Positions 27,054 through 39,107 are shown, counted from the first letter of the stretch. The stretch: DNA of 64,000 nt from Actinomyces sp. (GCF_029851875.1 NZ_JARKVC010000023.1:1-64000), one strand, 5' to 3'. Notes: generated by a model from the sequence alone, not told the origin. Made by a program: numbers and translations.

Positions 27054-27629
27054 GTGGCCAGTACACCGTCCACCGGGAAGCAGATCCTCGGCGAGGCCGA
27101 GATCGCGCGCTCCCTCGTTCGCATCGCTCACGAGATCGTGGAGCGCAACCGGGGGACCGAGGACGTCCTCCTGCTTGGCATCCCCTCCGCAGGAGCCCCC
27201 CTCGCCCAGCGCCTGGCGGCCGCCCTGGCCACCGCGGTCGGCCCGGACTCCCGGCGCGTGCCGGTAGGCACCCTGGACATCACCATGTACCGCGACGACC
27301 TGGGCCGCCACCCCATCCGCGTCCCCCAGCCCACCCTCATCCCGGGCGGCACCCTCGAGGGCCGCACCGTCATCCTCGTCGATGACGTCCTCTACTCCGG
27401 ACGCACGGTCCGCGCCGCCCTCGACGCGCTCAGCGCCATCGGACGGGCCGCCGCCGTCCAGCTTGCCGTCCTGGTCGACCGAGGCCACCGCGAGCTGCCG
27501 ATCCGCGCCGACTACGTGGGCAAGAACCTGCCCACCTCACGCAGCGAGAAGGTCGTCGTCTCCCTCACCGAGCTCGGTGCCGACGCCGACGCCGTCACCA
27601 TCGCGGGCTACAGCGAGGAGGCACGATGA
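27054..27629 (+). CDS. pyrR: Pyrimidine operon regulator / uracil phosphoribosyltransferase PyrR
   Basis: A 191-residue RNA-binding protein of the phosphoribosyltransferase fold that senses UMP/UTP and represses the pyr operon; it often has weak uracil phosphoribosyltransferase activity. The PRPP loop is [21 protein letters not shown], and the [14 protein letters not shown] and [17 protein letters not shown] segments are typical. The GTG start at 27054 lies 10 bases after AAGGAGG. The RNA hairpin that it should bind lies in its own leader. It overlaps pyrB by 4 bases. Confidence 0.96.
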   Translation: MASTPSTGKQILGEAEIARSLVRIAHEIVERNRGTEDVLLLGIPSAGAPLAQRLAAALATAVGPDSRRVPVGTLDITMYRDDLGRHPIRVPQPTLIPGGTLEGRTVILVDDVLYSGRTVRAALDALSAIGRAAAVQLAVLVDRGHRELPIRADYVGKNLPTSRSEKVVVSLTELGADADAVTIAGYSEEAR

Positions 27630-28612
27630 AGCACCTGCTCAGCGCCAAGGACCTCACCCACGACGAGGCCGTCATGGTCCTGGACACCGCCGAGGCCATG
27701 GCCGCCACCCAGCGCCACGCTGTCAAGAAGCTCCCGACCCTGCGCGGCAAGACGGTCGTCAACCTCTTCTTCGAGGACTCCACCCGCACCCGCCTGTCCT
27801 TCGAGGCCGCCGCCAAGCGGCTGAGCGCCGACGTCATCAACTTCTCCGCCAAAGGCTCCTCAGTCTCCAAGGGAGAGTCCCTCAAGGACACGGCCCAGAC
27901 CATCATGGCCATGGGCGCGGACGCCGTCGTCATCCGCCACAGCGCCGACGGCGCAGCCCACCTGCTCGCCCACGCCGGCTGGATCGACGTCCCCGTCCTC
28001 AACGCCGGCGACGGCAAGCACCAGCACCCCACCCAGGCCCTCCTGGACGCCATGACCCTGCGCCGCTGGTACGACCCCGCCGGCAGCCGCTGCGACGGCT
28101 CACCCGCCCCCCAGGGCCGTGACCTGGCCGGAGCCAGGGTCGTCATCGTGGGAGACGTGCTGCACTCACGCGTGGCCCGCTCCAACGTCGACCTGCTGAC
28201 CACCCTCGGCGCGCAGGTGACCCTCGTGGCCCCGCCCACCCTCCTGCCGGTGGGCATGGAGGGCTGGCCCTGCCAGGTCTCCTACGACCTGGACGCCACG
28301 ATCGAGCAGGTGCGCCCCGACGCCGTCATGATGCTCCGGGTCCAGCGCGAGCGCATGAGCGCCGCCGGCGGCGGCTACTTCCCCAGCCCCGCCGAGTACT
28401 CCCACACCTACGGCCTGGACCTCACGCGCCGCTCGGCCATGCCGGACCACGCCATCATCATGCACCCCGGCCCCATGAACCGCGGCCTGGAGATCACCGC
28501 CGAGGCCGCCGACGACCCGCGCTCACGCGTCATCGAGCAGGTCGGCAACGGCGTGTCGGTGCGCATGGCCGCCCTCTACCTGCTCCTGGCCGACGAAGGG
28601 AACCAGCTGTGA
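27626..28612 (+). CDS. pyrB: Aspartate carbamoyltransferase catalytic subunit
   Basis: A 328-residue enzyme of the second step of UMP synthesis (carbamoyl phosphate + aspartate). It carries the carbamoyl-phosphate motif [13 protein letters not shown], the SKGESLKDT loop, [11 protein letters not shown] and the C-terminal [11 protein letters not shown]. No regulatory pyrI is present, as usual in actinobacteria. ATGA overlap with pyrR and GTGA overlap with pyrC indicate coupled translation. Confidence 0.97.
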   Translation: MKHLLSAKDLTHDEAVMVLDTAEAMAATQRHAVKKLPTLRGKTVVNLFFEDSTRTRLSFEAAAKRLSADVINFSAKGSSVSKGESLKDTAQTIMAMGADAVVIRHSADGAAHLLAHAGWIDVPVLNAGDGKHQHPTQALLDAMTLRRWYDPAGSRCDGSPAPQGRDLAGARVVIVGDVLHSRVARSNVDLLTTLGAQVTLVAPPTLLPVGMEGWPCQVSYDLDATIEQVRPDAVMMLRVQRERMSAAGGGYFPSPAEYSHTYGLDLTRRSAMPDHAIIMHPGPMNRGLEITAEAADDPRSRVIEQVGNGVSVRMAALYLLLADEGNQL

Positions 28613-29919
28613 CCGCCCACCTGCTCACCGGGGTCCGCCCCTACGGCGAGGACCCCACCGACGTCCTCCTCCTCGACGGCCAGATCGCGGCCCTGGGACC
28701 GCAGGCCTCCTCCCAGGCCCCCTCAGGTACCCGGCGTCACGACCTCGACGGCCTGGTCGCCCTGCCGGGGCTGGTCGACCTGCACACCCACCTGCGCGAG
28801 CCCGGCGGAGAGAGCGCCGAGACCGTCTTCACCGGCACGCGCGCCGCAGCCGCGGGCGGCTACACCGCCGTCTTCGCCATGGCCAACACCCACCCCGTCC
28901 AGGACAACGCCGGCGTCGTCGAGCAGGTCCTGCGCCTGGGGCGCGAGGCCGGCTGGGTCGACGTCCACCCCGTCGGCGCCGTCTCCCAGGGCCTGGAGGG
29001 CAGGCACCTGAGCGAGATGGGCGCCATGGCGCACTCCGCCGCCCGCGTCAGGGTCTTCTCCGACGACGGGCGGTGCGTGTCCGACCCCGTCCTCATGCGA
29101 CGCGCCCTGGAGTACGTCAAGGCCTTCGACGGCGTCATCGCCCAGCACTCCCAGGACCCGCGGCTGACCGAGGGCTCCCAGATGCACGAGGGCGCCGTCA
29201 GCGCCGAGCTCGGGCTGCGCGGCTGGCCGGCCGTGGCGGAGGAGTCGGTCATCGCCCGTGACGTGCTGCTGGCCGAGCACGTGGGCTCGCGCCTGCACGT
29301 GTGCCACCTGTCCACCGCCGGCAGCGTGGACCTGGTGCGCTGGGCCAAGGCCCGCGGCATCCAGGTCACCGCAGAGGTCACCCCGCACCACCTGCTGCTC
29401 ACCGACGAGCTGGCCCGCACCTACTCGCCCCTGTACAAGGTCAACCCGCCCCTGCGCACGGCCGAGGACGTGGAGGCCGTGCGCCAGGGCCTGGCGGACG
29501 GGACCATCGACGTCGTGGGCACCGACCACGCCCCCCACCCCCTGGAGTCCAAGGACTGCGAGTGGCAGGCCGGCGCCTTCGGCATGACCGGGCTGGAGAC
29601 GGCCCTGCCGGTGCTCATCGAGACGATGGTCGCCACCGGCCGGATGAGCTGGCGGGACCTGGCCCGGGCCATGTCCACCGCGCCCGCGCTCATCGGGAGG
29701 CTACGGGACCAGGGGCAGGGCCTGACGGTGGGTGCCAGCGCCAACGTCACCGTCATCGACCCCAGCGTGCGCCGCACCGTCGACCCGCGCGCCCAGTGGA
29801 CCGCCTCGACCAACACCCCCTACGCCGGCATGGAGCTGCCAGGACGGGTCGTCGCGACCTTCCTCCACGGCCGTCCCACGGTGCTGGACGGCACACCGAC
29901 CGCGACACGCGAGGACTGA
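28609..29919 (+). CDS. pyrC: Dihydroorotase
   Basis: A 436-residue zinc amidohydrolase catalysing the third step of UMP synthesis. It has [12 protein letters not shown] (metal-binding His pair), [24 protein letters not shown], and [12 protein letters not shown] (catalytic Asp). This is the class I (PyrC-type long) dihydroorotase. GTG start within the pyrB stop. The short C-terminal region folds back as an amidohydrolase beta-sandwich. Three bases separate it from carA. Confidence 0.96.
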   Translation: MTAHLLTGVRPYGEDPTDVLLLDGQIAALGPQASSQAPSGTRRHDLDGLVALPGLVDLHTHLREPGGESAETVFTGTRAAAAGGYTAVFAMANTHPVQDNAGVVEQVLRLGREAGWVDVHPVGAVSQGLEGRHLSEMGAMAHSAARVRVFSDDGRCVSDPVLMRRALEYVKAFDGVIAQHSQDPRLTEGSQMHEGAVSAELGLRGWPAVAEESVIARDVLLAEHVGSRLHVCHLSTAGSVDLVRWAKARGIQVTAEVTPHHLLLTDELARTYSPLYKVNPPLRTAEDVEAVRQGLADGTIDVVGTDHAPHPLESKDCEWQAGAFGMTGLETALPVLIETMVATGRMSWRDLARAMSTAPALIGRLRDQGQGLTVGASANVTVIDPSVRRTVDPRAQWTASTNTPYAGMELPGRVVATFLHGRPTVLDGTPTATRED

Positions 29920-29922
29920 GAG

Positions 29923-31122
29923 ATGAGTGAACGCAGCAGCGACCGCGCTGCCGCCCTGCTGGTGCTGGAGGACGGCTACGTCCTGCGAGGCCGTTCCTAC
30001 GGCGCCACCGGGCGCCGCCTGGGGGAGATCGTCTTCAACACCGGCATGACCGGCTACCAGGAGACCCTCACCGACCCCTCCTACCACCGCCAGATCGTGG
30101 TCCAGACTGCTCCGCACATCGGTAACACCGGCGTCAACGACGAGGACCCGGAGTCCTCGCGCATCTGGGTGGCCGGGTACGTCGTGCGAGAGCCGGCGCG
30201 ACGGGCCTCCAGCTGGCGCTCCCGGCGCGAGCTGGAGGACGAGCTGGCCAGCCAGGACGTCGTCGGGGTCTGCGAGGTCGACACCCGTGCGCTGACCCGC
30301 CACCTGCGCGAGCGCGGCGCCATGCGCGCCGGCATCTTCTCCGGTGACGCCCTGCCGGCAGGCGCCGACGACGCTGCCGGGCCCTCGCAGGCCGCCGTCC
30401 AGATCTGCCTGGAGGCGGTGCGCAGCGCCCCCCAGATGGCCGGAGCCGCCCTGGCGGCTGAGGTCACCACGCCACGGGGCTACGTCGTGGAGCCCAGCGG
30501 CGAGCTCGCCGGGCGCGAGCCGGTGGCCGTCGTGGCCGCCATCGACCTGGGGATCAAGAACCGCACGCCCTGGCAGCTGGCCGAGCGCGGCGTCCGCGTC
30601 CACGTCCTGCCCCAGTCCACCACCCTGGAGGAGGTCCTGGCCCTCCACCCGGACGGGGTGTTCTTCTCCAACGGGCCGGGCGACCCGGGGACCGCCGACC
30701 GCGAGGTCGAGCTGCTGCGCGGCGTGCTGGACGCCGGCCTGCCCTTCTTCGGCATCTGCCTGGGCAACCAGATCTTCGGCCGGGCGCTGGGCTACGGGAC
30801 CTACAAGCTGGGCTACGGCCACCGCGGCGTCAACCAGCCGGTCCTCGACCGCGCCACGGGGAAGGTGGAGATCACCGCCCACAACCACGGCTTCGCCGTC
30901 GACGCCCCGGTGGAGGAGCCGAGCCTGGCCCCCTACGACGGCGGACGCTACGGACGGGTGGAGGTCAGCCACGTCGGCCTCAACGACGGCGTGGTCGAGG
31001 GCCTGCGAGCCCTGGACCTGCCGGCCTTCTCCGTCCAGTACCACCCTGAGGCCGCCGCCGGGCCGCACGACGGCGAGCACCTGTTCGACCGCTTCGTGCG
31101 CCTGATGAAGGAGGCTCGCTGA
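29923..31122 (+). CDS. carA: Carbamoyl-phosphate synthase small (glutaminase) subunit
   Basis: A 399-residue class I glutamine amidotransferase that supplies ammonia to CarB. The N-terminal CarA domain begins [18 protein letters not shown] and includes [17 protein letters not shown]. The amidotransferase half has the nucleophile Cys279 in [19 protein letters not shown] and [12 protein letters not shown] with the catalytic His/Glu. The ATG start has GAGGA upstream. carB begins 1 base after the stop. Confidence 0.97.
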   Translation: MSERSSDRAAALLVLEDGYVLRGRSYGATGRRLGEIVFNTGMTGYQETLTDPSYHRQIVVQTAPHIGNTGVNDEDPESSRIWVAGYVVREPARRASSWRSRRELEDELASQDVVGVCEVDTRALTRHLRERGAMRAGIFSGDALPAGADDAAGPSQAAVQICLEAVRSAPQMAGAALAAEVTTPRGYVVEPSGELAGREPVAVVAAIDLGIKNRTPWQLAERGVRVHVLPQSTTLEEVLALHPDGVFFSNGPGDPGTADREVELLRGVLDAGLPFFGICLGNQIFGRALGYGTYKLGYGHRGVNQPVLDRATGKVEITAHNHGFAVDAPVEEPSLAPYDGGRYGRVEVSHVGLNDGVVEGLRALDLPAFSVQYHPEAAAGPHDGEHLFDRFVRLMKEAR

Positions 31123-31123
31123 C

Positions 31124-34100
31124 ATGCCCCGACGCGACGACATCCGCTCCGTCCTGGTCATCGGCTCGGGCCCGATCGTCATCGGGCAGGCCTGCGAGTT
31201 CGACTACTCCGGCACCCAGGCCTGCCGCGTGCTGCGCGGCGAGGGCATCCGGGTCATCCTGGTCAACTCCAACCCGGCCACGATCATGACCGACCCCGAC
31301 GTCGCCGACGCCACCTACGTCGAGCCGATCACCGCCGAGGTCCTCACCACCATCATCGAGCGCGAGCGCCCCGACGCCCTCCTGCCCACCCTGGGCGGGC
31401 AGACCGCCCTCAACGCCGCCATGAGCCTGGTGGAGGCCGGCGTGCTCGACAGGTACGACGTCGAGCTCATCGGGGCCAACGCCGCGGCCATCAACGCCGG
31501 TGAGGACCGCGAGGAGTTCAAGAAGGTCGTCGAGCGCTGCGGGGCCGAGGTGGCCCGCTCCTGCATCGCCCACACCATGGCCGAGTGCCACGCCGGCGTG
31601 GAGGCCCTGGGCGGCTACCCGGTGGTCGTGCGCCCCTCCTTCACCATGGGAGGCCTGGGCTCGGGCGTGGCCTACGACGCTGCCGACCTGGAGCGCATCG
31701 CAGGCCAGGGCCTGGCTGCCTCGCGCACCACCGAGGTGCTCCTGGAGGAGTCCATCCTGGGCTGGAAGGAGTACGAGCTAGAGCTCATGCGCGACAAGGC
31801 GGACAACGTCGTGGTCGTGTGCTCCATCGAGAACGTGGACCCCGTGGGCGTGCACACCGGTGACTCGGTGACCGTGGCCCCGGCGCTGACGCTGACCGAC
31901 CGCGAGCTCCAGCGCCTGCGTGACATCGGCATCGCCGTCATCCGTGAGGTCGGCGTGGACACCGGCGGCTGCAACATCCAGTTCGCCGTGGACCCGGCCA
32001 CCGGGCGCGTCATCGTCATCGAGATGAACCCGCGCGTCTCGCGATCCTCGGCGCTGGCCTCCAAGGCCACGGGCTTCCCCATCGCCAAGATCGCGGCCCG
32101 CCTGGCCGTGGGCTACACCCTGGACGAGATCCCCAACGACATCACCGGCTCGACCCCGGCCTCCTTCGAGCCCACGCTCGACTACGTGGTCGTCAAGGTC
32201 CCGCGCTTCGCCTTCGAGAAGTTCCGCGGCGCGGACCCCACCCTGACCACCACCATGAAGTCGGTGGGCGAGGCCATGGCGATCGGCCGCTCCTTCACCG
32301 AGGCGCTCAACAAGGCCATGCGCTCCATCGACAAGAAGGGCACGGTCTTCCACTGGGACGGTCCCCGGCCTGACGCCGCAGCCACGGCCGCCCTGCTGGA
32401 GTCCGTCCGTGTCCCCACCGAGCACCGCCTGCTGGAGGTCCAGCAGGCCGTTCGCGGTGGCGCCACCCTGGACCAGCTCTTCGAGGCCACGAGGATCGAC
32501 CCCTGGTTCCTGGACCAGATGATGCTCCTGCAGGAGGTCGCCGAGGCGGTCCAGCAGGCCCCGGCCCTCACCCGCGAGGTCCTGGCCCGCGCCAAGCGCC
32601 ACGGCTTCTCCGACTCCCAGGTCGCCTCCCTGCGGGGCGTCAGCGAGGACACGGTGCGCGAGGTGCGCCACGCCTTCGGGCTGCGCCCGGTCTACAAGAC
32701 CGTGGACACCTGCGCCGCCGAGTTCGCCGCGCGCACGCCCTACCACTACTCCTCCTACGACCTGGAGACCGAGGTGGCCCCGCGCGAGCGCGAGGCGGTC
32801 ATCATCCTGGGATCCGGCCCCAACCGCATCGGCCAGGGGATCGAGTTCGACTACTCCTGCGTCCACGCCACGATGGCGCTGGCCGAGCGCTACGAGACCG
32901 TCATGGTCAACTGCAACCCGGAGACCGTCTCCACCGACTACGACGTCTCCGACCGCCTGTACTTCGAGCCGCTGACCTTCGAGGACGTCATGGAGGTCTA
33001 CGAGGCGGAGAAGGCGGCCGGCCCCGTGGCAGGCATGGTCGTCCAGCTGGGCGGGCAGACCCCGCTGAGCCTGGCCGCCCGCCTCAAGGCCGCCGGCGTG
33101 CCGGTCCTGGGCACGAGCCCCGAGGCGATCGACGCCGCAGAGGACCGCCAGGTCTTCGGCGTCGTGCTGGAGAAAGCCGGCCTGCCCGCCCCGGCTCACG
33201 GCACGGCCCGCAGCGACGACCAGACCCTGGCCGTGGCCGAGGGCATCGGCTACCCCGTCCTGGTCCGTCCCAGCTACGTGCTGGGCGGGCGCGGCATGGA
33301 GATCGTCTACGACCGCTGCGGCCTGGAGGACTACCTGGCCCGTGCCGGCTCGGAGAGCGGCGGCGCCTACGCCAACGGCCCCCTGCTCATTGACCGCTTC
33401 CTCGACGACGCCATCGAGATCGACGTCGACGCCCTCTACGACGGCCACGAGCTGTTCCTGGGCGGGGTCATGGAGCACATCGAGGAGGCCGGGATCCACT
33501 CCGGGGACTCGGCCTGCGTCCTGCCGCCGATGACTCTGTCCGACGCCGAGATCGCGCGCATCCGCCGCTCCACCGAGGCGATCGCCGCCGGGGTGGGGGT
33601 GCGGGGCCTACTCAACATCCAGTTCGCTCTCATGAGCGACACGCTCTACGTCATCGAGGCCAACCCGCGCGCCTCGCGCACGGTTCCCTTCGTCTCCAAG
33701 GCCACGGGCGTGCAGCTGGCCAAGGCCGCGGCGCTGCTCATGGCGGGGGAGTCCATCGCCTCCCTCAAGGCCCAGGGCTACCTGCCGGCCGAGGACGCCT
33801 CGGTCACTGACCTCTTCGACCCGATCGCGGTCAAGGAGGCGGTCCTGCCCTTCAAGCGCTTCCGCACCCCGCAGGGCCGGGTGGTGGACACCGTGCTCGG
33901 CCCTGAGATGCGCTCGACCGGCGAGGTCATGGGCTACGACGTCGACTTCCCGCGCGCCTTCGCCAAGTCCCAGGCCGGGGCCTACGGCGGGCTGCCGGCC
34001 GAGGGCACGTTGTTCGTCTCCGTGGCCGACCGTGACAAGCGCGCGATCATCCTGCCCGTGGCACGCCTGGCTGAGCTCGGCTTCACCATCCTGGCCACCG

Positions 34101-34447
34101 CCGGTACCGCCCAGGTGCTGCGGCGCAACGGCATCCCGGCCACGCCGGTGCGTAAGCTGAGCCAGGGCGTGGGCGAGGACGGCGAGCAGACCATCGTCGG
34201 ACTCATCGAGTCCGGCGCGGTGGACATGGTGGTCAACACCCCCAAGGGCCAGGGCGCCCGCGCCGACGGCTACTCGATCCGCGCGGCGACCACCAGTGCC
34301 AACAAGCCGATGATCACCACCGTCCAGGAGCTGCAGGCAGCGGTCCAGGCGCTGGAGGCCCAGCTGCGCGGCCCCTTCAAGGTACGCAGCCTCCAGGAGC
34401 ACAACGCCGACCGCGCAGCCCGCCACGAGGGGAGTGCGCAGCGATGA
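31124..34447 (+). CDS. carB: Carbamoyl-phosphate synthase large subunit
   Basis: A 1107-residue ATP-grasp enzyme with the expected internal duplication. The first half has [31 protein letters not shown] and [18 protein letters not shown]. The second half has [35 protein letters not shown] and [18 protein letters not shown]. The C-terminal MGS-like allosteric domain ([22 protein letters not shown]) is the site where UMP and ornithine act in other bacteria. AAGGAG lies 9 bases before the ATG. It overlaps pyrF by 4 bases. Confidence 0.98.
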   Translation: MPRRDDIRSVLVIGSGPIVIGQACEFDYSGTQACRVLRGEGIRVILVNSNPATIMTDPDVADATYVEPITAEVLTTIIERERPDALLPTLGGQTALNAAMSLVEAGVLDRYDVELIGANAAAINAGEDREEFKKVVERCGAEVARSCIAHTMAECHAGVEALGGYPVVVRPSFTMGGLGSGVAYDAADLERIAGQGLAASRTTEVLLEESILGWKEYELELMRDKADNVVVVCSIENVDPVGVHTGDSVTVAPALTLTDRELQRLRDIGIAVIREVGVDTGGCNIQFAVDPATGRVIVIEMNPRVSRSSALASKATGFPIAKIAARLAVGYTLDEIPNDITGSTPASFEPTLDYVVVKVPRFAFEKFRGADPTLTTTMKSVGEAMAIGRSFTEALNKAMRSIDKKGTVFHWDGPRPDAAATAALLESVRVPTEHRLLEVQQAVRGGATLDQLFEATRIDPWFLDQMMLLQEVAEAVQQAPALTREVLARAKRHGFSDSQVASLRGVSEDTVREVRHAFGLRPVYKTVDTCAAEFAARTPYHYSSYDLETEVAPREREAVIILGSGPNRIGQGIEFDYSCVHATMALAERYETVMVNCNPETVSTDYDVSDRLYFEPLTFEDVMEVYEAEKAAGPVAGMVVQLGGQTPLSLAARLKAAGVPVLGTSPEAIDAAEDRQVFGVVLEKAGLPAPAHGTARSDDQTLAVAEGIGYPVLVRPSYVLGGRGMEIVYDRCGLEDYLARAGSESGGAYANGPLLIDRFLDDAIEIDVDALYDGHELFLGGVMEHIEEAGIHSGDSACVLPPMTLSDAEIARIRRSTEAIAAGVGVRGLLNIQFALMSDTLYVIEANPRASRTVPFVSKATGVQLAKAAALLMAGESIASLKAQGYLPAEDASVTDLFDPIAVKEAVLPFKRFRTPQGRVVDTVLGPEMRSTGEVMGYDVDFPRAFAKSQAGAYGGLPAEGTLFVSVADRDKRAIILPVARLAELGFTILATAGTAQVLRRNGIPATPVRKLSQGVGEDGEQTIVGLIESGAVDMVVNTPKGQGARADGYSIRAATTSANKPMITTVQELQAAVQALEAQLRGPFKVRSLQEHNADRAARHEGSAQR

Positions 34448-35337
34448 GCCTGGCCGACCAGATGGATGAGGACCTTCCCGGGACCCTGCCCTTCGGAGCC
34501 CGCCTGGCTGAGGCCATGGACGAGCTGGGCCCGCTGTGCGTGGGCATCGACCCGCACCCGGGCCTGCTCCAGGCCTGGGGCCTGGGCGACGACGCCACCG
34601 GCCTGAGGGAGTTCTCCCTGCGGGTGGTCGAGGCGCTGGGAGGGCGGGTGGCGGCGGTCAAGCCGCAGTCGGCCTTCTTCGAGCGCCACGGCTCAGCCGG
34701 CGTCGCCGTGCTGGAGGAGACCCTGGCCGCCCTGCGGCAGGTGGGCACGCTCGCCGTCCTGGACGTCAAGCGTGGCGACATCGGCTCCACGATGGCGGGC
34801 TACGCGCAGGCCTACCTGGCCGACGGCGCCCCGCTGGCGGCTGACGCGATCACCGTCTCGCCCTACCTGGGCCTGGGCTCGCTGACCCCGGCCGTCGAGC
34901 TGGCCCAGGCCACCGGGCGCGGCCTGTTCGTCCTGGGCCTGACCTCGAACCCCGAGGGAGCCAGCGTCCAGCACGCACGTGACGCTCACGGGCGGTCGGT
35001 GGCTGGCGGCGTCGTCGCCGGCGTCGCAGAGCTCAACGCCCCTGCACGGGCGACCGGGACGCTGGGAAGCCTGGGCCTGGTGGTGGGGGCCACGGTCGGT
35101 GAGGCCGTCAGGCGCCTCGACCTGGACCTGGCTGCGGCCAACGCCCCGCTGCTCGCGCCGGGCGTCGGCGCCCAGGGTGCGGGGGCAGCAGAGCTGGAGG
35201 AGGTCTTCGGCCCGGCACGCCGCCAGGTCCTGGCCTCGACCTCCCGCGGTGTGCTGCGTGCCGGTCCCCAGGCCGCGGACCTGCGCCAGGCCGCGGCGCA
35301 GGCGATCGCGAGCGCGGCCAGCGCGCTGCGCGGCTGA
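34444..35337 (+). CDS. pyrF: Orotidine 5'-phosphate decarboxylase, type 2
   Basis: A 297-residue TIM-barrel enzyme catalysing the last step to UMP. The subfamily-2 active site is [21 protein letters not shown] (about residues 103-123), and [10 protein letters not shown] and LAPGVGAQG are also typical of the actinobacterial form. The ATGA overlap with carB makes it the last coupled gene of the operon. pyrD and pyrE are not in this cluster, unlike the Streptomyces arrangement where pyrD lies between carB and pyrF. Confidence 0.95.
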   Translation: MSLADQMDEDLPGTLPFGARLAEAMDELGPLCVGIDPHPGLLQAWGLGDDATGLREFSLRVVEALGGRVAAVKPQSAFFERHGSAGVAVLEETLAALRQVGTLAVLDVKRGDIGSTMAGYAQAYLADGAPLAADAITVSPYLGLGSLTPAVELAQATGRGLFVLGLTSNPEGASVQHARDAHGRSVAGGVVAGVAELNAPARATGTLGSLGLVVGATVGEAVRRLDLDLAAANAPLLAPGVGAQGAGAAELEEVFGPARRQVLASTSRGVLRAGPQAADLRQAAAQAIASAASALRG

Positions 35338-35386
35338 CAGGCGGGTGGCGCGAGGCAGGGGCTGGCTCGCCTGGCATGATGGTGGC

Positions 35387-36013
35387 ATGACCCGCCCCTG
35401 CCTGCCTGACCAGCCCGCTGCCTGCGCCACGACCGTCCCGGCCGGGGCGAGGCGACCTGCGCCGGCGCTCACCGTCATCGCCGGTCCCACGGCGGTGGGC
35501 AAGGGCACCCTCGTGGCTGAGCTGCGCCGTCGTCACCCGGACCTGTTCGTCTCGGTCTCCGCCACGACCCGGGCCCCACGGCCCGGAGAGGTGGACGGCG
35601 TCCACTACCACTTCGTCACCGACCGCGAGTTCGACCAGATGGTGGCTGACGACCAGATGCTCGAGTGGGCCCTGGTCCACGGCCGCTACCGCTACGGCAC
35701 CCCGCGCGGGCCGGTGGAGGCCGAGCTCGCGGCAGGGCGGCCCGCCGTGCTGGAGATCGACCTCGACGGCGCACGTCAGGTGCGCCGTTCCATGCCGGGG
35801 TGCCAGCTGGTCTTCATCGCTCCTCCCAGCTGGGAGGAGCTGGTGTCCAGGCTCCGGGGCCGTGGCACCGAGGGGGAGGCCGAGCAGGAGCGCCGGCTGG
35901 TGACGGCGCGCACGGAGATGGAGGCAGCGCCGGAGTTTGACGTGACGGTCGTCAACGACACCGTGGCGCGTGCCACGAGTGAGCTCGAGTCTCTTCTTGG
36001 CCTGGCAGGCTAG
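35387..36013 (+). CDS. gmk: Guanylate kinase
   Basis: A 208-residue nucleotide kinase (GMP + ATP to GDP). P-loop GPTAVGKGT (Lys37), GMP-binding SVSATTRAPRPGEVDGVHYHF, lid EWALVHGRYRYGTPR, and LEIDLDGARQVR. About 25 extra residues precede the P-loop compared with the minimal enzyme. The ATG lies 6 bases after CATGAT, so a leaderless transcript is possible, though this -10 is weak. No mihF gene lies between pyrF and gmk, unlike Streptomyces. The stop codon overlaps a TAGACT box for rpoZ. Confidence 0.95.
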   Translation: MTRPCLPDQPAACATTVPAGARRPAPALTVIAGPTAVGKGTLVAELRRRHPDLFVSVSATTRAPRPGEVDGVHYHFVTDREFDQMVADDQMLEWALVHGRYRYGTPRGPVEAELAAGRPAVLEIDLDGARQVRRSMPGCQLVFIAPPSWEELVSRLRGRGTEGEAEQERRLVTARTEMEAAPEFDVTVVNDTVARATSELESLLGLAG

Positions 36014-36016
36014 ACT
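36011..36016 (+). promoter_or_regulatory. Candidate -10 box (TAGACT) for rpoZ
   Basis: TAGACT overlaps the gmk stop codon and lies 62 bases before rpoZ. The leader contains a perfect 8-bp stem GCCTGGCC/GGCCAGGC (36029-36050, 6-base loop). Confidence 0.45.
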
Positions 36017-36028
36017 GTTCCGGTTACC

Positions 36029-36050
36029 GCCTGGCCTGGCACGGCCAGGC
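36029..36050 (+). other. Hairpin in the rpoZ leader
   Basis: GCCTGGCC-TGGCAC-GGCCAGGC forms a perfect 8-bp stem 28 bases before the rpoZ start. It may attenuate read-through from gmk or stabilise the 5' end of the rpoZ mRNA. Confidence 0.45.
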
Positions 36051-36077
36051 ACACGATGACGAAAGCAGGTCACGCAC

Positions 36078-36494
36078 ATGCTCGGAACCTCCCCGAAGCC
36101 GGAGGGCATCACGAACCCGCCGATCGACGACCTCCTGGAGAAGGTCGACTCGAAGTACGGGCTCGTGGTGGAGGCCGCTAAGCGCGCTCGTCAGATCAAC
36201 AGCTACACCCAGCAGCTGGAGGACAACCAGCTGGAGTACTTCGGCCCGCTGGTCGAGGTCGACCCCGAGGAGAAGCCGCTGGGCATCGCCCTGCGTGAGA
36301 TCGTCGAGGACAAGCTCGAGGTCATCCCCGGTGACGTCGCCCGCGCCCGCCGCGCCGAGGCCGAGGAGGCCCGTCGCGCTGCCGAGGCGGACATGTTCTC
36401 CGACATCTCGCTGGACTCCCCGGTCACGCTGGGCCAGGCCGAGGGTGAGGACGGCGCCAGCGCCGCCACCAGCCTGGACGACATCCAGTTCTGA
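36078..36494 (+). CDS. rpoZ: RNA polymerase omega subunit
   Basis: A 138-residue small RNA polymerase subunit that aids beta' folding. The conserved core is [31 protein letters not shown] followed by [15 protein letters not shown]. Beyond about residue 95 there is an Ala/Arg/Glu-rich helix and an acidic tail, longer than the E. coli protein. gmk-rpoZ-coaBC-metK-priA is the conserved actinobacterial order. Start ATG with AGG about 9 bases upstream. Confidence 0.94.
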   Translation: MLGTSPKPEGITNPPIDDLLEKVDSKYGLVVEAAKRARQINSYTQQLEDNQLEYFGPLVEVDPEEKPLGIALREIVEDKLEVIPGDVARARRAEAEEARRAAEADMFSDISLDSPVTLGQAEGEDGASAATSLDDIQF

Positions 36495-36500
36495 GCCGAC

Positions 36501-37880
36501 GTGGCGTCGGTCGTGAGCGAGCGCGCCGCGGTCCCGGACGGGCCGCGGCGCGTCGTCGTCGGTGTGTCCGGGTCGATCGCGGCCTACAAGGCCCCCACCG
36601 TCATCCGCCTGCTGCGCCAGGCTGGTCACGAGGTCAAGGTGGTGGCCACCCAGGCGGCCCTGCGCTTCATCGGGGCCCCGGCGCTGGCAGCAGTGTCCGG
36701 CGGTGCGGTGAGCACGGGCGTCTTTGACGACCCCGCCGCCGTCGAGCACGTGGGCACGGCGCAGTGGGCGGACCTGGTGCTGGTGGCCCCCGCCTCCGCC
36801 GACCTCCTGGCCCGCGTGGCCGCCGGTCGCGCCGACGACCTGCTGACGGCCACGATCCTCACCGCCACGGCCCCGGTGGTCCTGGCGCCGGCGATGCACA
36901 CCCAGATGTGGCTCAACCCGGCCACCGTGGAGAACGTGGCGACCCTGCGCCGCCGGGGACTGAGGGTCATCGACCCGGACTCGGGCCGCCTGACGGGTGA
37001 GGACTCGGGGCTCGGGCGCCTGCCGGACCCTGAGCAGGTCGTGGCCCAGGCGCTGGCGGTTCTCGCCGAGAGCGACCAGGCGGGTGCCGGGCAGGTCCTG
37101 GCTGGCCGCCACGTCGTCGTCTCGGCCGGGGGGACCCGCGAGCCGATCGACCCGGTGCGGTACCTGGGCAACCGCTCCTCCGGGCGCCAGGGCGTGGCGA
37201 TCGCGGCCGAGGCCGCCCGGCTCGGTGCGAGGGTGACGCTCGTGGCGGCCAACATCGAGGCCGAGGTCCTGCGCGCCCTGCCGGCGCGGGTCGAGGTCGT
37301 CCAGGCTCCCACCGCGCTGGAGCTGCGCGAGGCGGTCCGTTGTGCGGCGGTGGACGCGGACGTGGTCGTCATGGCCGCTGCCGTGGCCGACTACCGTCCG
37401 GCACAGGTGCGAGCCTCCAAGGTCAAGAAGCACTCGCTGCGCCAGGAGACAGGGGCCTCGGCCGGGGCCGGTGCGAGCATCGAGCTGGTGGAGAACCCCG
37501 ACGTCCTGGCCGAGCTCGTCAGTGACCCGCCGCGGCGTGAGGGCCGTGCTCTCGTCGTCGGCTTCGCCGCCGAGACCGGGGACGATGAGGGCGACGTCCT
37601 GGCGCACGGCGCGGCCAAGGCACGCCGCAAGGGAGCTGATCTTCTCGCGGTCAACGCCGTCGGGCAGGGCCGCGGCTTCGGCGACGTGCCCAACCACGTC
37701 GTCGTCCTGGACCGGGAGGGCGAGCCCGTGGCCGAGGTGGGCGGTTCCAAGACCGAGGTCGCCCGGGCTCTGATGGGCCTCGTCGCCGCGCGCCTGGACC
37801 CGTCGGCCGCGACGTGCCGCGATCCACACCGGCGCCGGCCCAGGGGACCTCGTTCGCGTGGCAGGCCGCCGGTAGTGTGA
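36501..37880 (+). CDS. coaBC: Bifunctional phosphopantothenoylcysteine decarboxylase / synthase
   Basis: A 459-residue two-domain enzyme for two steps of coenzyme A synthesis. The N-terminal CoaC flavoprotein domain has [21 protein letters not shown] and the APAMHTQMW substrate-clamp segment. The C-terminal CoaB domain has [23 protein letters not shown] for CTP-dependent ligation of cysteine. The start is either GTG 36501 or the in-frame GTG at 36513; neither has a strong ribosome-binding site, and coupling to rpoZ 6 bases upstream is likely. The C-terminal 30 residues are a Pro/Arg-rich extension. Confidence 0.95.
   Translation: MASVVSERAAVPDGPRRVVVGVSGSIAAYKAPTVIRLLRQAGHEVKVVATQAALRFIGAPALAAVSGGAVSTGVFDDPAAVEHVGTAQWADLVLVAPASADLLARVAAGRADDLLTATILTATAPVVLAPAMHTQMWLNPATVENVATLRRRGLRVIDPDSGRLTGEDSGLGRLPDPEQVVAQALAVLAESDQAGAGQVLAGRHVVVSAGGTREPIDPVRYLGNRSSGRQGVAIAAEAARLGARVTLVAANIEAEVLRALPARVEVVQAPTALELREAVRCAAVDADVVVMAAAVADYRPAQVRASKVKKHSLRQETGASAGAGASIELVENPDVLAELVSDPPRREGRALVVGFAAETGDDEGDVLAHGAAKARRKGADLLAVNAVGQGRGFGDVPNHVVVLDREGEPVAEVGGSKTEVARALMGLVAARLDPSAATCRDPHRRRPRGPRSRGRPPVV
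37873..37878 (+). promoter_or_regulatory. -10 box (TAGTGT) of leaderless metK
   Basis: TAGTGT is followed by exactly 6 bases and the GTG start of metK. It overlaps the coaBC stop codon. No Shine-Dalgarno site is seen. Confidence 0.55.
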
Positions 37881-37884
37881 GCCC

Positions 37885-39096
37885 GTGATCTCTTCCCTGC
37901 GTCCGTTTGCGTCCGAGTCCGTTACTGAAGGGCACCCGGACAAGGTCTGTGACCGCATCTCTGACTCCATCCTCGACGCGATCCTGGAGCAGGACCCGGC
38001 TGCGCACGTGGCCGTGGAGACGATGGTGACTACAGGGCTGGTTCACGTGGCTGGCGAGGTGACCACCGAGGAGGCCTACGTCGAGATCCCCCAGATCGTG
38101 CGCGAGGAGATCGTCGCGATCGGCTACACCTCCTCCGAGGTCTGCTTCGACGGCGCCTCGTGCGGGGTGTCCGTCTCGATCGGCCAGCAGTCCCCGGACA
38201 TCGCTGCCGGTGTGGACAAGGCGCTGGAGGTGCGTGGCGACAGCGGTGACCTCGACCCGCTGGACTTCCAGGGCGCGGGCGACCAGGGGCTGATGTTCGG
38301 CTACGCCTGCACCGACACCGCAGAGCTCATGCCCGTGCCGATCCACCTGGCCCACCGCCTGGCCGAGCGCCTGGCAGCGGTGCGCAAGCAGGGGATCGTC
38401 GAGGGGCTGCGTCCTGACGGCAAGACCCAGGTGACCATCGGCTACGACGGCGACCGTGCGGTGAGCCTGGAGAACGTCGTCATCTCCACCCAGCACGACC
38501 CTGACCGTAGCCAGGCCTGGCTGCGCGACGCCCTGGTCACCCAGGTGCTGCGTCCGGTGCTCCAGGCCGAGGAGGCCAAGGGGCTGGAGCTGGTGACCAG
38601 CAACCTTGAGGTGCTCGTCAACCCCTCCGGCCAGTTCGTCATCGGCGGGCCCGCCGGTGACGCGGGCCTGACCGGCCGCAAGATCATCGTGGACACCTAC
38701 GGCGGGATGGCCCGTCACGGAGGAGGGGCCTTCTCCGGCAAGGACGCCTCGAAGGTGGATCGTTCCGGGGCCTACGCCATGCGGTGGGTCGCCAAGAACG
38801 TCGTGGCAGCCGGCCTGGCGCGCCGCTGCGAGGTCCAGGTGGCCTACGCCATCGGCTCGGCCCACCCGGTGGGCGTGTTCGTGGAGACCTTCGGCACCGA
38901 GACCGTGCCCCAGGTCCGGATCGCGCAGGCCATCCGCGAGGTCTTCGACCTGCGCCCGGCGGCCATCATCCGCGACCTGGACCTGCTGCGTCCGGTCTTC
39001 CGCTCCACCAGCGCCTACGGGCACTTCGGCCGTCCCGGCTTCACCTGGGAGGAGACCAACCGGGTCGAGGCGCTGCGCACCGCCGTCGCCGCCTGA
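37885..39096 (+). CDS. metK: S-adenosylmethionine synthetase
   Basis: A 403-residue enzyme forming SAM from methionine and ATP. It has the ATP-site [33 protein letters not shown] at about 130-141, and the phosphate-binding [19 protein letters not shown]. The length is standard. GTG start; leaderless by the TAGTGT geometry. No SAM riboswitch is possible in so short an interval, so control, if any, is at initiation. Confidence 0.97.
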   Translation: MISSLRPFASESVTEGHPDKVCDRISDSILDAILEQDPAAHVAVETMVTTGLVHVAGEVTTEEAYVEIPQIVREEIVAIGYTSSEVCFDGASCGVSVSIGQQSPDIAAGVDKALEVRGDSGDLDPLDFQGAGDQGLMFGYACTDTAELMPVPIHLAHRLAERLAAVRKQGIVEGLRPDGKTQVTIGYDGDRAVSLENVVISTQHDPDRSQAWLRDALVTQVLRPVLQAEEAKGLELVTSNLEVLVNPSGQFVIGGPAGDAGLTGRKIIVDTYGGMARHGGGAFSGKDASKVDRSGAYAMRWVAKNVVAAGLARRCEVQVAYAIGSAHPVGVFVETFGTETVPQVRIAQAIREVFDLRPAAIIRDLDLLRPVFRSTSAYGHFGRPGFTWEETNRVEALRTAVAA

Positions 39097-39107
39097 GCCT
39101 GGGCCCC

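Noticed and set aside
36029..36050. rpoZ leader hairpin as a riboswitch or ppGpp sensor
   Set aside because: It is only a simple 8-bp stem with no conserved aptamer features.
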